Shown piece after piece: positions 7,399 to 15,656 of a stretch of 57,108 nt of DNA. The DNA comes from Bacteroidota bacterium. Its GTDB lineage: Bacteria; Bacteroidota; Bacteroidia; Chitinophagales; LD1. The notes beneath the pieces were generated by a model. It saw only the letters and a list, made by a program, of their open reading frames with translations. It did no database searches and was not told the DNA's origin. The first letter of the stretch is position 1; the number at the start of each line of letters is the position of its first letter. Where the stretch lies: positions 1 to 57,108 of the forward strand of contig JAFDYQ010000028.1 in NCBI GenBank assembly GCA_018267365.1, read 5' to 3'. A program made the translations under genes and the position numbers.

Positions 7399-7438
7399 TA
7401 ACTTTTAAGTTACGCAAATATATGTAACCTCAAAGTTA
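7399..7438 (-). promoter_or_regulatory. Operator/promoter of the ArsR-SRPBCC operon
   Basis: A 40-bp palindrome lies 6 bp upstream of the first gene. On the minus strand the left arm is TAACTTTGAGGTTAC and the right arm GTAACTTAAAAGTTA, matching at 13 of 15 positions around a 10-bp centre. The centre contains a -7 box TATATTTG. Binding of the operon's own ArsR dimer would block the promoter. Confidence 0.65.
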
Positions 7439-7517
7439 ATAAACAAGTTTTTTATATAATTTTTATTCTGCTCTGACCTTTGATAAATGTATTTCTCAGT
7501 GCTCCAGCCTATCGTCG

Positions 7518-7555
7518 GGTTCGTTTTCGATGACTTCGTTTAGGGTGGGGTAGGG
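7518..7555 (+). repeat. ygiD 3'-end repeat, copy 3
   Basis: The 38-bp core keeps the reading SFSMTSFRVG and the stop codon of ygiD but is attached to no gene. It lies between the ArsR operon promoter and the NmrA-like gene. Confidence 0.85.
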
Positions 7556-7720
7556 CTCACTACACAGAGGGCACAAGAGATTATCACAGAGGACACAGAG
7601 ATATCTTTACTCGTAGAGTCAACAAATTTGAGGGCACAAAGAGGAAATCTCTCGGTGCTCTCAAAATGGCTGTTCACTCATCCCCTTTGAATCTCTGTGA
7701 TAATTGTATTCCACCGCCTC
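7556..7720 (+). repeat. Intergenic CACAGAG-type repeat, unit 2
   Basis: This is the second copy of the block at 6050-6207, with the same order of words and scattered substitutions. The region from 7721 to 7828 before the NmrA-like gene is presumably its promoter region. I see no clear -33/-7 pair there. Confidence 0.7.
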
Positions 7721-7828
7721 CAGTCATGCACTCCCTCGCTCCCGGAAATGGCTACAACTCCCGTAGATTTGGCTACATCGGCCTTATCCTGGTGGTACAT
7801 CTTTGCATCACAAAAAATCACAAGCATC

Positions 7829-8728
7829 ATGAAGATCGTAATCACAGGATCACTCGGCCACATCAGCCGCCCGCTCACAGAGATATTATTACACAAAGGC
7901 CACGACATTACTGTGGTCAGTAGCAAAGAAGCCCGCCGCGCAGAGATCGAGGCACTCGGTGCGCACGCCGCCATCGGCACGATGAGGGACGCCGCCTTTC
8001 TCACAGAGACTTTTCGCGGAGCGGATATAGTCTATGCTATGGAGACCCTGGGTGAGGGCGCCTTTATGGATCACAACCTCGACATCGTGACCGAGATCAC
8101 ACAGATAGGCCGCAACTACCGCCAGGCCATAGCAGATGCCGGTGTCAAAAAAGTCATCCACCTCAGCAGCATAGGCGGCCATACAGATCAGGGCAATGGC
8201 ATGCTAAACTTCCACTACAATGTGGAGCAGATACTCGCCTCACTGCCCGCCTCGGTCTCTATCAAGACCATGCGCCCCGTAGGTTTCTACTACAATCTGC
8301 TCCAGTTCATCCCGACTATCCGGGCGCAGGGTGCCATCTATCAAAACTACGGGGGCGACAAAAAGGAGCCGTGGGTAGCGCCAGAGGATATAGCAGTCGT
8401 GATAGCAGAGGAGATGGAGGCCCCGTTTGAGGGCCGCAGTGTACGCTACATAGCCAGCGATGAGGTCTCGCCAAACGAACTGGCACAGATACTCGGCTCG
8501 GCCATAGGCCGCGAGGTCAGATGGATAGAGATATCAGACGCGCAGATGGAGCAGGCGCTCATAGGTGCCGGTATGAATCCTACTACTGCCCACGGCTACA
8601 CAGAGATGAATGCGGGTCGTAAAACCGGGCTCTACGAAGACTACGACAAGCACCGCCCCGTGCTGAGCCCTACCAAACTCGCCGACTATGCCAAAAATGT
8701 TTTTGCGGCAGCCTATAGCAAATCCTAA
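7829..8728 (+). CDS. NmrA-like NAD(P)-binding protein
   Basis: The start is set at ATG 7829 (MKIVITGSLGHISRPLTEIL), which places the Rossmann motif at the N-terminus as in the family. The longer reading from 7697 runs through the upstream repeat. The ~299-residue product is an atypical short-chain dehydrogenase/NmrA-like protein, the group that includes NAD(P)H:quinone oxidoreductase 2-type enzymes. It contains VKKVIHLSSIGGHTDQGNGM and a C-terminal substrate-binding part. It is followed 46 bp later by an aldo-keto reductase and then an AraC regulator, apparently one unit. Confidence 0.85.
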   Translation: MKIVITGSLGHISRPLTEILLHKGHDITVVSSKEARRAEIEALGAHAAIGTMRDAAFLTETFRGADIVYAMETLGEGAFMDHNLDIVTEITQIGRNYRQAIADAGVKKVIHLSSIGGHTDQGNGMLNFHYNVEQILASLPASVSIKTMRPVGFYYNLLQFIPTIRAQGAIYQNYGGDKKEPWVAPEDIAVVIAEEMEAPFEGRSVRYIASDEVSPNELAQILGSAIGREVRWIEISDAQMEQALIGAGMNPTTAHGYTEMNAGRKTGLYEDYDKHRPVLSPTKLADYAKNVFAAAYSKS

Positions 8729-8774
8729 ACAATAGATCCGCCCACATAAACGTCCATCTATAAACAAAACATCC

Positions 8775-9650
8775 ATGACTACAGACAAGATCACCATAGC
8801 CGGCACGAGCACGGCACCTATCACACTCAGGAGGTTCGGCTACGGCTCCATGCGCCTCACAGGAGAGGGCATCTGGGGCGAGCCGGCAGACCGCCCGCAG
8901 GCACTCGATATACTGCGCCGCTGCATCAGCAGCGGTATCCGCTTCATAGATACGGCAGACTACTACGGGCAGGATGTGACCAACCGGCTGATACAGGAGG
9001 CGCTCTATCCCTATGCTGATGACCTGGTGATATGTACCAAGGTGGGTGCTGCGCGCAAACCTGACAAGAGCTGGATACCGTACAATAAACCTGCCGAGCT
9101 GCGCCTCAGTATAGAGAATAACCTGCGCACCCTGCGGCTGGATCAGATCACGCTCGTACACTACCGCCAGATGGTAGGCTCGGGCGTACCTTTCGCAGAG
9201 GCGATGGGCGCCATGTATGATATGCAGCGCGAGGGGCTGTTACGCCACGTAGGCGTGAGCAATGTCAGCGCGGCAGAGCTGCAGGAGGCGCTCGCTATGG
9301 GCTCCGTAGCTACGGTAGAGAACCTCTACGGCCACGGCCAGCGCACCACCATCGTGCAGTACCATCAGGAGAATAGGGGCGGAGAGGAGGTGCTCGGTAT
9401 CTGTGAAGCCCATGGCATACCGCTCATCCCGTACTTCTCCCTCGTGACCGGCAGGAAAGATGACGACCGCATAGGTACTGTGGCGCGCAGGCTCGGTGTG
9501 AGCGAGGCCCAGGTACAGCTGGCCTGGCTGCTGCATCGCTCCCCGTGGATACTGCCTATACCGGGCACCTCATCGCTCGGGCACCTGGAGGAGAATATCC
9601 AAGCTGCCGACATCGTACTCTCTGCGGAGGACATGGCCTATCTCGACTAA
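8775..9650 (+). CDS. Aldo/keto reductase
   Basis: A 291-residue NADPH-dependent aldo/keto reductase with a TIM-barrel fold. Catalytic tetrad candidates are visible in order: Asp and Tyr in FIDTADYYG, Lys in ICTKVG and His in LVHYR. The C-terminal cofactor segment (VQLAWLLHRSPWILPIPGTS then the LEEN box) is typical. It should reduce aldehydes or ketones in the cytosol. It lies between the NmrA-like gene and the AraC regulator. Confidence 0.93.
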   Translation: MTTDKITIAGTSTAPITLRRFGYGSMRLTGEGIWGEPADRPQALDILRRCISSGIRFIDTADYYGQDVTNRLIQEALYPYADDLVICTKVGAARKPDKSWIPYNKPAELRLSIENNLRTLRLDQITLVHYRQMVGSGVPFAEAMGAMYDMQREGLLRHVGVSNVSAAELQEALAMGSVATVENLYGHGQRTTIVQYHQENRGGEEVLGICEAHGIPLIPYFSLVTGRKDDDRIGTVARRLGVSEAQVQLAWLLHRSPWILPIPGTSSLGHLEENIQAADIVLSAEDMAYLD

Positions 9651-9669
9651 AAAAGTGATACCTTGAAGC

Positions 9670-10590
9670 ATGGCAAATAATCAACTGTACCGCGTCAAAA
9701 CTATAGCCCAGTACCATGAGCTGATGGGCCTGCCCGGACCCGCACACCCGCTGGTGAGCGTGGTAGACCTGAGCCGCATACAGCATCCGGAGCATGACGG
9801 CTCGCTGCACCTGCTCTTTGAGCTGTACACCATCTCGCTAAAGCGGATATCAAACGTGACCATGAAGTACGGCCAGCAGGAGTATGACTACAATGATGGC
9901 CTGATGTACTTTATGTCGCCGGGGCAGCTATTCTCCATAGCGTCTACCGGAGATGCGCCCGTGGTCCGCTCCGGCCTGCTGCTGCTCATACATCCTGACT
10001 TTCTCTGGCACACGCCGCTGGCGCGCGGCATCAGGCGCTATGACTTTTTTGACTATGCGGTGCATGAGGCGCTCTACCTCTCTGACAGAGAGGAGGCCAT
10101 CATAGATGGCGTGATACGGCATATAGATCAGGAGTGCCATAGCAACATTGACAAGTTTAGCCAGGACATCATCATAGCGCAGCTCGAGGTCCTGCTCAAC
10201 TACTCCGAGCGCTTTTATCAGCGCCAGTTTATCACGCGCAAAAAGAGCAGCCATCAGCTACTGGAGAAACTGGAGGAGTGGCTCGCAGCATACTTTGAGA
10301 GGGAGGACATAGCGCAGCGCGGGTTGCCATCGGTACAGGCCATATCCGAGGCGCTCCACGTCTCACCAAACTACCTCAGCACCCTGCTCAAAACATTGAC
10401 AGGCCAGAGCACCCAGCAGCACATCCACGAGAAGCTGATAGAGAAAGCCAAACAACAGCTCTCCACCACAGACCTCACGGTAAGCCAGATAGCCTACAGC
10501 CTCGGCTTTGAGCATTCACAGAGTTTCAGCAAACTGTTTAAGTCCAAGACCAACGTCTCGCCACTGGAGTTTCGCGCGGGATTCAATTGA
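9670..10590 (+). CDS. AraC-family transcriptional regulator
   Basis: A 306-residue protein with an N-terminal cupin-like sensing domain and a C-terminal AraC double helix-turn-helix. Landmarks are ISEALHVSPNYLSTLLKTLT for the first HTH and VSQIAYSLGFEHSQSFSKLF followed by KSKTNVSPLEFR for the second. It starts 20 bp after the aldo-keto reductase stop and probably controls the NmrA/AKR genes. Confidence 0.93.
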   Translation: MANNQLYRVKTIAQYHELMGLPGPAHPLVSVVDLSRIQHPEHDGSLHLLFELYTISLKRISNVTMKYGQQEYDYNDGLMYFMSPGQLFSIASTGDAPVVRSGLLLLIHPDFLWHTPLARGIRRYDFFDYAVHEALYLSDREEAIIDGVIRHIDQECHSNIDKFSQDIIIAQLEVLLNYSERFYQRQFITRKKSSHQLLEKLEEWLAAYFEREDIAQRGLPSVQAISEALHVSPNYLSTLLKTLTGQSTQQHIHEKLIEKAKQQLSTTDLTVSQIAYSLGFEHSQSFSKLFKSKTNVSPLEFRAGFN

Positions 10591-10611
10591 GATGAGGAAA
10601 TACAATCTTCG

Positions 10612-10649
10612 GGTTCGTTTTCTTTGACTTCGTTTAGGGTGGGATAGGG
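10612..10649 (+). repeat. ygiD 3'-end repeat, copy 4
   Basis: The fourth core copy reads SFSLTSFRVG and the stop codon in the ygiD frame, with ATG changed to TTG. It sits between the AraC gene and the 3' end of the restriction endonuclease gene, 3 bp from the latter's stop codon. Confidence 0.85.
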
Positions 10650-10652
10650 GGA

Positions 10653-11579
10653 TTATCTTGGGCCCAAGAATCTGTCTCCATTAAAATGGATCATGTGTTC
10701 TGGCATTTCAGCTATCCAGACTTCGGTATCCCATGCTATATTCTGAGAGTGCTTTTTAAACTCTTTGAGATCAGGGAAAGCTGTCACATATATTTTGCCA
10801 GCCGGACATTTATCCAGCAAAGCGTTTAATTCTTTAATCCGTTTTAATGACATAGGACCGTGTGAGGCGACTACCTCTACCAGAAATAACCAATTCTTTT
10901 GCGGATCAAAAATGATAACATCGGGCAGCTTGCTATGAATGTTAATGGGGATATTCAATTTGTGCAAACCGTCCTTGTCCATATAGAGGTTCTTGTCAGC
11001 TGTGTCGCCAATATATAGTAGGACAGAGCCAGGCGCGAAAAAGGGCAGAAACTCATTGACTACTGCTAATTGAGTTTCATTATGCTGCCCTGCTGATAGT
11101 TTTACTTCCTCTCCATTTGGCAGGATAAGCGAACTTTGGAATATCTCTTTCCCTTTCCTGGTTACTTCATTGATCCTTCCCTGACGGGTATTAAATAAAT
11201 CAATCTCCTTTTCCCATTTATCAGTGCCAAAAGATTTAACTACCTGAACAAAGTAACTTGAAATGGCGTAGTGGGCGCTAGGGCTATTGATCGATAGGGT
11301 TGGATTGTCGGGGTTATAATCTACAATACCTGCTAAGACAAATTCATGCAGCGCGTTCTTACGAAAAGTTTCTCTTGTATTAGGGGCATAGCTTTTACCG
11401 TAGTTTTCATTGACGAAGGCCATAATACCCTTTGAAAGTCCAAGGCTTTTTCTTGTTGCATTTTTCCACTTGTCCCTTTCCTTCAAACCGCATAAGGCCA
11501 ATAATGTTAGCGCTGCAAGTTCTGTCTTAGGTAGGCCTAACTGCTTGAGTATTTCTCGCGCCTCATCTACTTTACTCAT
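10653..11579 (-). CDS. Type II restriction endonuclease, BsuBI/PstI family
   Basis: A 308-residue restriction endonuclease of the BsuBI/PstI family, whose characterised members cut CTGCAG. The recognisable C-terminal catalytic segment is LPDVIIFDPQKNWLFLVEVV followed by ASHGPMS. The N-terminal ~150 residues form the family's winged-helix domain. It overlaps the methyltransferase gene by 8 bp, so the pair is one operon with the methylase first. G+C is clearly lower than in surrounding genes, pointing to acquisition. Confidence 0.9.
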   Translation of the reverse strand: MSKVDEAREILKQLGLPKTELAALTLLALCGLKERDKWKNATRKSLGLSKGIMAFVNENYGKSYAPNTRETFRKNALHEFVLAGIVDYNPDNPTLSINSPSAHYAISSYFVQVVKSFGTDKWEKEIDLFNTRQGRINEVTRKGKEIFQSSLILPNGEEVKLSAGQHNETQLAVVNEFLPFFAPGSVLLYIGDTADKNLYMDKDGLHKLNIPINIHSKLPDVIIFDPQKNWLFLVEVVASHGPMSLKRIKELNALLDKCPAGKIYVTAFPDLKEFKKHSQNIAWDTEVWIAEMPEHMIHFNGDRFLGPR

Positions 11580-13134
11580 AGGTGATATGATTTAGTTCAA
11601 AAATCTCGTTTATCAATTCATTGATGTATGTGGTGGAAAAATCATTGGTATCAATAATAGTTTTACCTATGTATTTTATCTGCTCGTGCGGTGGCAGGCT
11701 TATTTCTCGTAATTCAGTGGCACTTACGTTTACATTCCCGTTAAAAGTGCGGAAGTAAGTGTCAAAGAGATTACTATTCAATAAGGCACAAAGCCCCACG
11801 ATCTCCTCCTTTTCTAATTTTCCGTCAGGACGATATATATAATTCACCTTATTCTCCACACCTATAAAGGCCGCCTTCGTAGTTCTACTAAAGTAAGGCG
11901 CAGCTATCAGCCTGCTTTTATCGTCTTTGGTACTGAATCTGCGTAGTAGTATATAATCTTTATTAGGCAGCAGCAAGGTTTTAGAGCCGTCAGTGATATT
12001 GATGTATTGCCCTTTTGCTGGTTTCTCCAGTGGCCACTCCAGCATCATTTTATTGACATTGTGCAGCCAGATGAGCGGTGCCAGGGTCACTGTGCCATTC
12101 CGGTATTTTTCATAGATAAATTGCTGAGAGCGGAATGCGACCACCGGACCTGTAGACACCTGTATATTGTATTTCTGCAGGCTGCCATCCCATGATTTGA
12201 ATAGGCGTATCACGCGCTCCTCCTCCTCTGTGGTAGGCAGGTGCAGCATCTTCTCTTTTGTATTAAAGTCTATCAGTTCACTCGCTTCATAGATTTTTAC
12301 GGATGGCTTTTCTATATCTTTCATCCCATGTGATGAGGAGAGGGCTATCTTATGCTTATGTGCATTACCTTTACATTTCCGGCCCTTCATGATCACAGTT
12401 TCCTGCAGCACACTGTCTCGGCCAAAGGTGTCCTTGCGCGATACGAATAGGTGTATATTCTCAATATCTACTGTGCTGAAAAAATACTCGCGGAAAGACT
12501 TGAAGTAATTGCCCGATGCGAAACTGCGGGGAGTGATAAATATGATCTCGCCTCGGTTTCGTAGCTGCTGCGCAGCTATGGCCATAAAGGCAGAGTAAAT
12601 ATTGGATTGACCGCTGGCCACATTTTTAGCCGCCTGCGCGCGTTCGTCATCTTTGGTTAGCTTAAAGTAGGGAGGATTGGATATGATAATATCAAACAGT
12701 CCGCTCTCACTATTTTTTTTGCTATGCTGCAGTACAAAGTCATCCACACACAGGATATAGCTCAATACAATGCCTCTATCTGATAGCCATTGCTTGAGAT
12801 ACGCGAGGCTCCTCTCTGAGAAAGAGATCAGGTTGACATCTGTTTCGTATGCGGTCAGATGTAGTTCTCGCAGTGATTTATTTTTGGCAAGATGCTCTGC
12901 TAGTGCGGAGGTCAGTATGGCAGTACCACATCCGGGATCTAGTATAGAGACTGAAGCGCCCCTGCTGGTGCTATAAGATGCCATCAGTCGAGCGATAGGT
13001 GTAGGTGTGAAAAACTGCCCCCTGCTCTTTTTGTGTTCAGCGGATACACCTGAGGCATATATCATCCCCAGTCTGTCAGCATAGTCGCTAGGCAGTTCAT
13101 TTGGCATCGGGGGATAATTAGCTGGCAAGTACAT
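11572..13134 (-). CDS. Adenine-specific DNA methyltransferase (BsuBI/PstI type)
   Basis: A gamma-class N6-adenine methyltransferase. The start is set at ATG 13134 (MYLPANYPPM) because the upstream 60 residues read through palindromic A+T-rich DNA and resemble no family sequence. Motif X is RGQFFTP (about 38-44), motif I is ILDPGCGTA (64-72) and the catalytic motif IV is NPPY (153-156). The C-terminal half is the target recognition domain. It should protect the site cut by the adjacent nuclease. CTGCAG sites occur in the window, for example at 9279 and 12175, so the host relies on methylation rather than site loss. Confidence 0.9.
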   Translation of the reverse strand: MYLPANYPPMPNELPSDYADRLGMIYASGVSAEHKKSRGQFFTPTPIARLMASYSTSRGASVSILDPGCGTAILTSALAEHLAKNKSLRELHLTAYETDVNLISFSERSLAYLKQWLSDRGIVLSYILCVDDFVLQHSKKNSESGLFDIIISNPPYFKLTKDDERAQAAKNVASGQSNIYSAFMAIAAQQLRNRGEIIFITPRSFASGNYFKSFREYFFSTVDIENIHLFVSRKDTFGRDSVLQETVIMKGRKCKGNAHKHKIALSSSHGMKDIEKPSVKIYEASELIDFNTKEKMLHLPTTEEEERVIRLFKSWDGSLQKYNIQVSTGPVVAFRSQQFIYEKYRNGTVTLAPLIWLHNVNKMMLEWPLEKPAKGQYINITDGSKTLLLPNKDYILLRRFSTKDDKSRLIAAPYFSRTTKAAFIGVENKVNYIYRPDGKLEKEEIVGLCALLNSNLFDTYFRTFNGNVNVSATELREISLPPHEQIKYIGKTIIDTNDFSTTYINELINEIFELNHITYE

Positions 13135-13233
13135 TATGGCTAAAATACTAACTGAACCCGATTTTACTGTTTTTCCGGCAGCGAGAGTTTCAAACCAGCG
13201 TGGATACTTATTCACACAAGGACTATCCAACCC

Positions 13234-13257
13234 TTTGGCAAAATTTATTTTGCCAAA
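13234..13257 (-). promoter_or_regulatory. Inverted repeat upstream of the RM operon
   Basis: A perfect 10-bp inverted repeat (TTTGGCAAAA, 4-bp loop, TTTTGCCAAA) is followed by a related imperfect repeat around 13261-13283. It lies about 100 bp upstream of the methyltransferase start in A+T-rich DNA. No C-protein gene is present. It may be an operator used by the methyltransferase or a host factor, or a transcription-terminating hairpin. Confidence 0.45.
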
Positions 13258-13433
13258 TATTTTGACAAAATAAATTTTGCTAAGTGGTCCTCCACAAAAA
13301 TCAAAGCCGCCCACGCCGGGAGCCGCTTCTTATCTAAGTAGAGATGAGCAGGTCATTTGCACATCAGCAAATTCACCTCATCAGTACATTATTTATTGCT
13401 TCACAAACATCCTCGACTGCGCAAAAGCCATGA

Positions 13434-13772
13434 CTACCGCCCCATCACCTCCTGCCGATGCAGCAGGCCCCAATAGTGTAGCTCGATCATGACCCGCTCC
13501 AGGGAGCGTCCGTGATCCGTGATCGTATAGATAGCCGCCTGGGGGAATCCCGCCGTGACCTCGCGCGTGATGAGCCGGTGCGCCTCCAGGTTTTTCAGCT
13601 CTTTCGACAGCATCTTGTCGGTGATGCCCGGTACCTCGCGCGATAGCTCTCCAAACCGCCGGCTGCCACCCGATAGGGCAAAGAGTATCAGCAGCCGCCA
13701 GCGGCCCTCTATGGCCTCTAGTGCGTCTTTGATCGTCAGTATATTCCTGGGGCAGCCACCGGTAGTCAGCAT
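13434..13772 (-). CDS. HxlR-family transcriptional regulator
   Basis: A 112-residue HxlR-type winged-helix regulator: CPRNILTIKDALEAIEGRWR, then LLILFALSGGSRRFGELSRE and GITDKMLSKELKNLEAHRLI. A single Cys near the N-terminus (Cys7) matches the position used by redox- and quinone-sensing HxlR proteins such as YodB. It is divergent from a DoxX gene, with two tandem operators between them. Confidence 0.92.
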   Translation of the reverse strand: MLTTGGCPRNILTIKDALEAIEGRWRLLILFALSGGSRRFGELSREVPGITDKMLSKELKNLEAHRLITREVTAGFPQAAIYTITDHGRSLERVMIELHYWGLLHRQEVMGR

Positions 13773-13807
13773 GGTTATATTTTGTGCTGCAATATTACAG
13801 CGATAAA

Positions 13808-13843
13808 ACTATCCTGTATGATAGTACTTTCCCGCAGGATAGT
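13808..13843. promoter_or_regulatory. Tandem HxlR-type operators
   Basis: Two abutting 18-bp palindromes share the layout ACTATC-N6-GATAGT. The first (13808-13825) is perfect and the second (13826-13843) has one change (ACTTTC-N6-GATAGT). They lie in the 122-bp divergent region between the HxlR and DoxX genes. The spacing and sequence resemble the TACTAT...ATAGTA sites known for YodB-type HxlR regulators, so control of both genes is likely. Confidence 0.7.
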
Positions 13844-13894
13844 ATCGGAGAGAAACTGCCACCGGCGCTGTATGTTTGCGCCACATCTATCCCT

Positions 13895-14293
13895 ATGGTA
13901 CAGACCACTACTACCTCCCGCCCACTACATATCAGCCTCTGGATCGCGCAGGTCCTGCTGGCACTGCTCATGCTCAGCGGCGCTGTGCTGAAGTGGCTCC
14001 CCATCTCTCAGTCCTCCGCCATGATGCCGTGGATGGGGCAGCTACCCGAGTGGCAAGTGCGGGTGCTCGGCCTGCTGGATCTGCTAGGCGCTGCGGGTGT
14101 GATACTGCCATCACTGCTGCGCATCCGCCCGCAGCTGACAGTAGCCGCAGCCATCGGTATCGTGCTGCTCATGTTGAGCGCTATTGTGTTTCATATCAGC
14201 AGGGGAGAGGCTTCGGTGATAGGGTTCAATGTCTTCCTGCTCCTCATCGCCGCTTTCATCGCCTGGGGGCGACAGTACAAGGCCGCTATTTAG
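13895..14293 (+). CDS. DoxX-family membrane protein
   Basis: The start is set at ATG 13895 (MVQTTTTSRP). The longer reading from 13784 would overlap the operators. The ~132-residue product has four hydrophobic helices and the DoxX pattern LSGAVLKWLP, then LGLLDLLGAAGVILPSLLRI. DoxX-like proteins are inner-membrane proteins linked to quinone and redox stress. Divergence from the HxlR gene indicates direct control by it. Confidence 0.87.
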   Translation: MVQTTTTSRPLHISLWIAQVLLALLMLSGAVLKWLPISQSSAMMPWMGQLPEWQVRVLGLLDLLGAAGVILPSLLRIRPQLTVAAAIGIVLLMLSAIVFHISRGEASVIGFNVFLLLIAAFIAWGRQYKAAI

Positions 14294-14506
14294 TACAGTT
14301 TCTCATTTCAGTGCACTTTCTTTACGCGTTTTCATAAGGTATCCTTTGCGCCTTTGCATGAAATGTATTTCTATGTCCCCTTTGTGGTCAAAAGTGCACT
14401 TTCATTTCTAAAACTCCTGCGTCCCTGTATTCCTGCGCTAAAATATTTTTGCAAATCCGGTAAACCTCCTTACATTTACATCGCGTACGATATAATCGCA
14501 CAAGAT
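14294..14506 (+). repeat. Intergenic region with CTTTGCG-type repeat
   Basis: This ~210-bp stretch contains CCTTTGCGCCTTTGCATG and related words, as at 2880-2950. The final 40 bp before the peroxidase gene hold a short palindromic stretch (ATCGCGTACGAT) that could be a regulator site. No gene is seen. Confidence 0.4.
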
Positions 14507-14512
14507 ATGTTT

Positions 14513-15103
14513 ATGAAAAAGATCGGTAAAGTCATCGGGTTTCTCTTCCTGGGTGGACTGCTTCTTTTACTATCGTACCTCGCATTCGATTTCATTTCAC
14601 AAAGACAAATCAGACAACAGATGGCAGACAAAAATTTCTATGACTTTGAGGCAAAGACCCTCGCCGGCAAGACAATGAGCATGGCAGACACCAAAGGCAA
14701 AGTGGTGCTCGTGGTCAATACCGCCAGCAAGTGCGGCTTCACCCCGCAGTATGCAGGCCTCGAGACACTGTATGAGAAATACAAGGACAAGGGCCTCGTC
14801 ATCATCGGCTTCCCGTGCAATCAGTTTGGAGAGCAGGAGCCCGGCGGCTCCGGCGAGATACAGGAGTTCTGCCAGGTCAACTATGGCGTGACCTTCCCTA
14901 TCATGAGCAAGGTGGATGTGAATGGCGATAAGGCAGATCCGATCTTCAAATACCTCAAGTCAAAACTCGGTGGCCTGCTGGGCAGCCGTATCAAGTGGAA
15001 CTTCACCAAGTTTCTCATAGATCGCAATGGCAAGCCTGTAGAGCGCTTCAGCCCGCTCACCACACCAGAGAAGATCGAGCCCACTATCCAAAAACTCCTC
15101 TGA
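14513..15103 (+). CDS. Glutathione peroxidase-family thiol peroxidase (membrane-anchored)
   Basis: The start is at ATG 14513 ([10 protein letters not shown]) or two codons earlier. An N-terminal hydrophobic segment (about 8-25) should anchor or export the protein. The domain carries the family motifs [13 protein letters not shown] with the peroxidatic Cys, [14 protein letters not shown] with the Gln and a possible resolving Cys, and the Trp in [10 protein letters not shown]. Bacterial members usually use thioredoxin. It reduces hydroperoxides. The next gene, an OhrR-like regulator, starts 1 bp after its stop, so the two are co-expressed. Confidence 0.92.
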   Translation: MKKIGKVIGFLFLGGLLLLLSYLAFDFISQRQIRQQMADKNFYDFEAKTLAGKTMSMADTKGKVVLVVNTASKCGFTPQYAGLETLYEKYKDKGLVIIGFPCNQFGEQEPGGSGEIQEFCQVNYGVTFPIMSKVDVNGDKADPIFKYLKSKLGGLLGSRIKWNFTKFLIDRNGKPVERFSPLTTPEKIEPTIQKLL

Positions 15104-15104
15104 T

Positions 15105-15569
15105 ATGAAGCGTGCCGAAGAAATGCTCCTGCTGGAAAACCAGCTCTGTTTTCCGCTCTATGCGGTGTCGCGCATGGTCACGCAGCTCTACACCCCGCTG
15201 CTGGATGAGCTGGACCTGACCTACCCGCAGTACCTCGTGCTGCTCGTGCTGTGGGAGCACGGCCACCAGACGGTGGGCGAGATAGGCGCACACCTGGCGC
15301 TGGAGAGCAATACCCTCACGCCGCTGCTGAAGCGCATGGAGGAGAAGGACCTCATACAGCGCGTCCGCTCGCTGCACGATGAGCGCAAGATGATGATCAG
15401 CCTCACCCGCCGTGGCAAGCAGATGGAGAATAAGGCCGTCTGCATACCTCAGGCACTCATAGCAGGTATGCAGGATAGCTCACTGACAGAGCGAGAGATC
15501 ACCACCTTTCGCCGCACGCTCATGAAGATCATGTCTGTGCTCCAGACCGGCCCCGCAGTGGCGGTATAG
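15105..15569 (+). CDS. MarR-family regulator, OhrR-like
   Basis: A 154-residue MarR-type regulator. The segment LENQLCFPLYAVSRMVTQLY, with Cys15, matches the peroxide-sensing N-terminus of OhrR. The winged helix follows (TVGEIGAHLALESNTLTPLL then KRMEEKDLI). It is immediately downstream of the peroxidase gene, so organic peroxide sensing and control of that gene is the natural inference. Confidence 0.9.
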   Translation: MKRAEEMLLLENQLCFPLYAVSRMVTQLYTPLLDELDLTYPQYLVLLVLWEHGHQTVGEIGAHLALESNTLTPLLKRMEEKDLIQRVRSLHDERKMMISLTRRGKQMENKAVCIPQALIAGMQDSSLTEREITTFRRTLMKIMSVLQTGPAVAV

Positions 15570-15610
15570 GCGGGTAGCGGGTCATATACGTATGTGGGAA
15601 ACTAATTATC

Positions 15611-15633
15611 AGATAGAAGAAATAATTCTATCT
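15611..15633. promoter_or_regulatory. Inverted repeat before the membrane protein gene
   Basis: A perfect 8-bp inverted repeat AGATAGAA-N7-TTCTATCT lies 24 bp upstream of the next ATG. It could be a regulator site, possibly for the preceding MarR protein. The link is not shown by sequence alone. Confidence 0.4.
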
Positions 15634-15656
15634 TGGTATAAATAAAACCCACACAT

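Noticed and set aside
10653..13134. Avoidance of CTGCAG sites as support for the PstI-like specificity
   Set aside because: Sites are present, for example at 9279-9284 and 12175-12180, so the window gives no evidence of avoidance.
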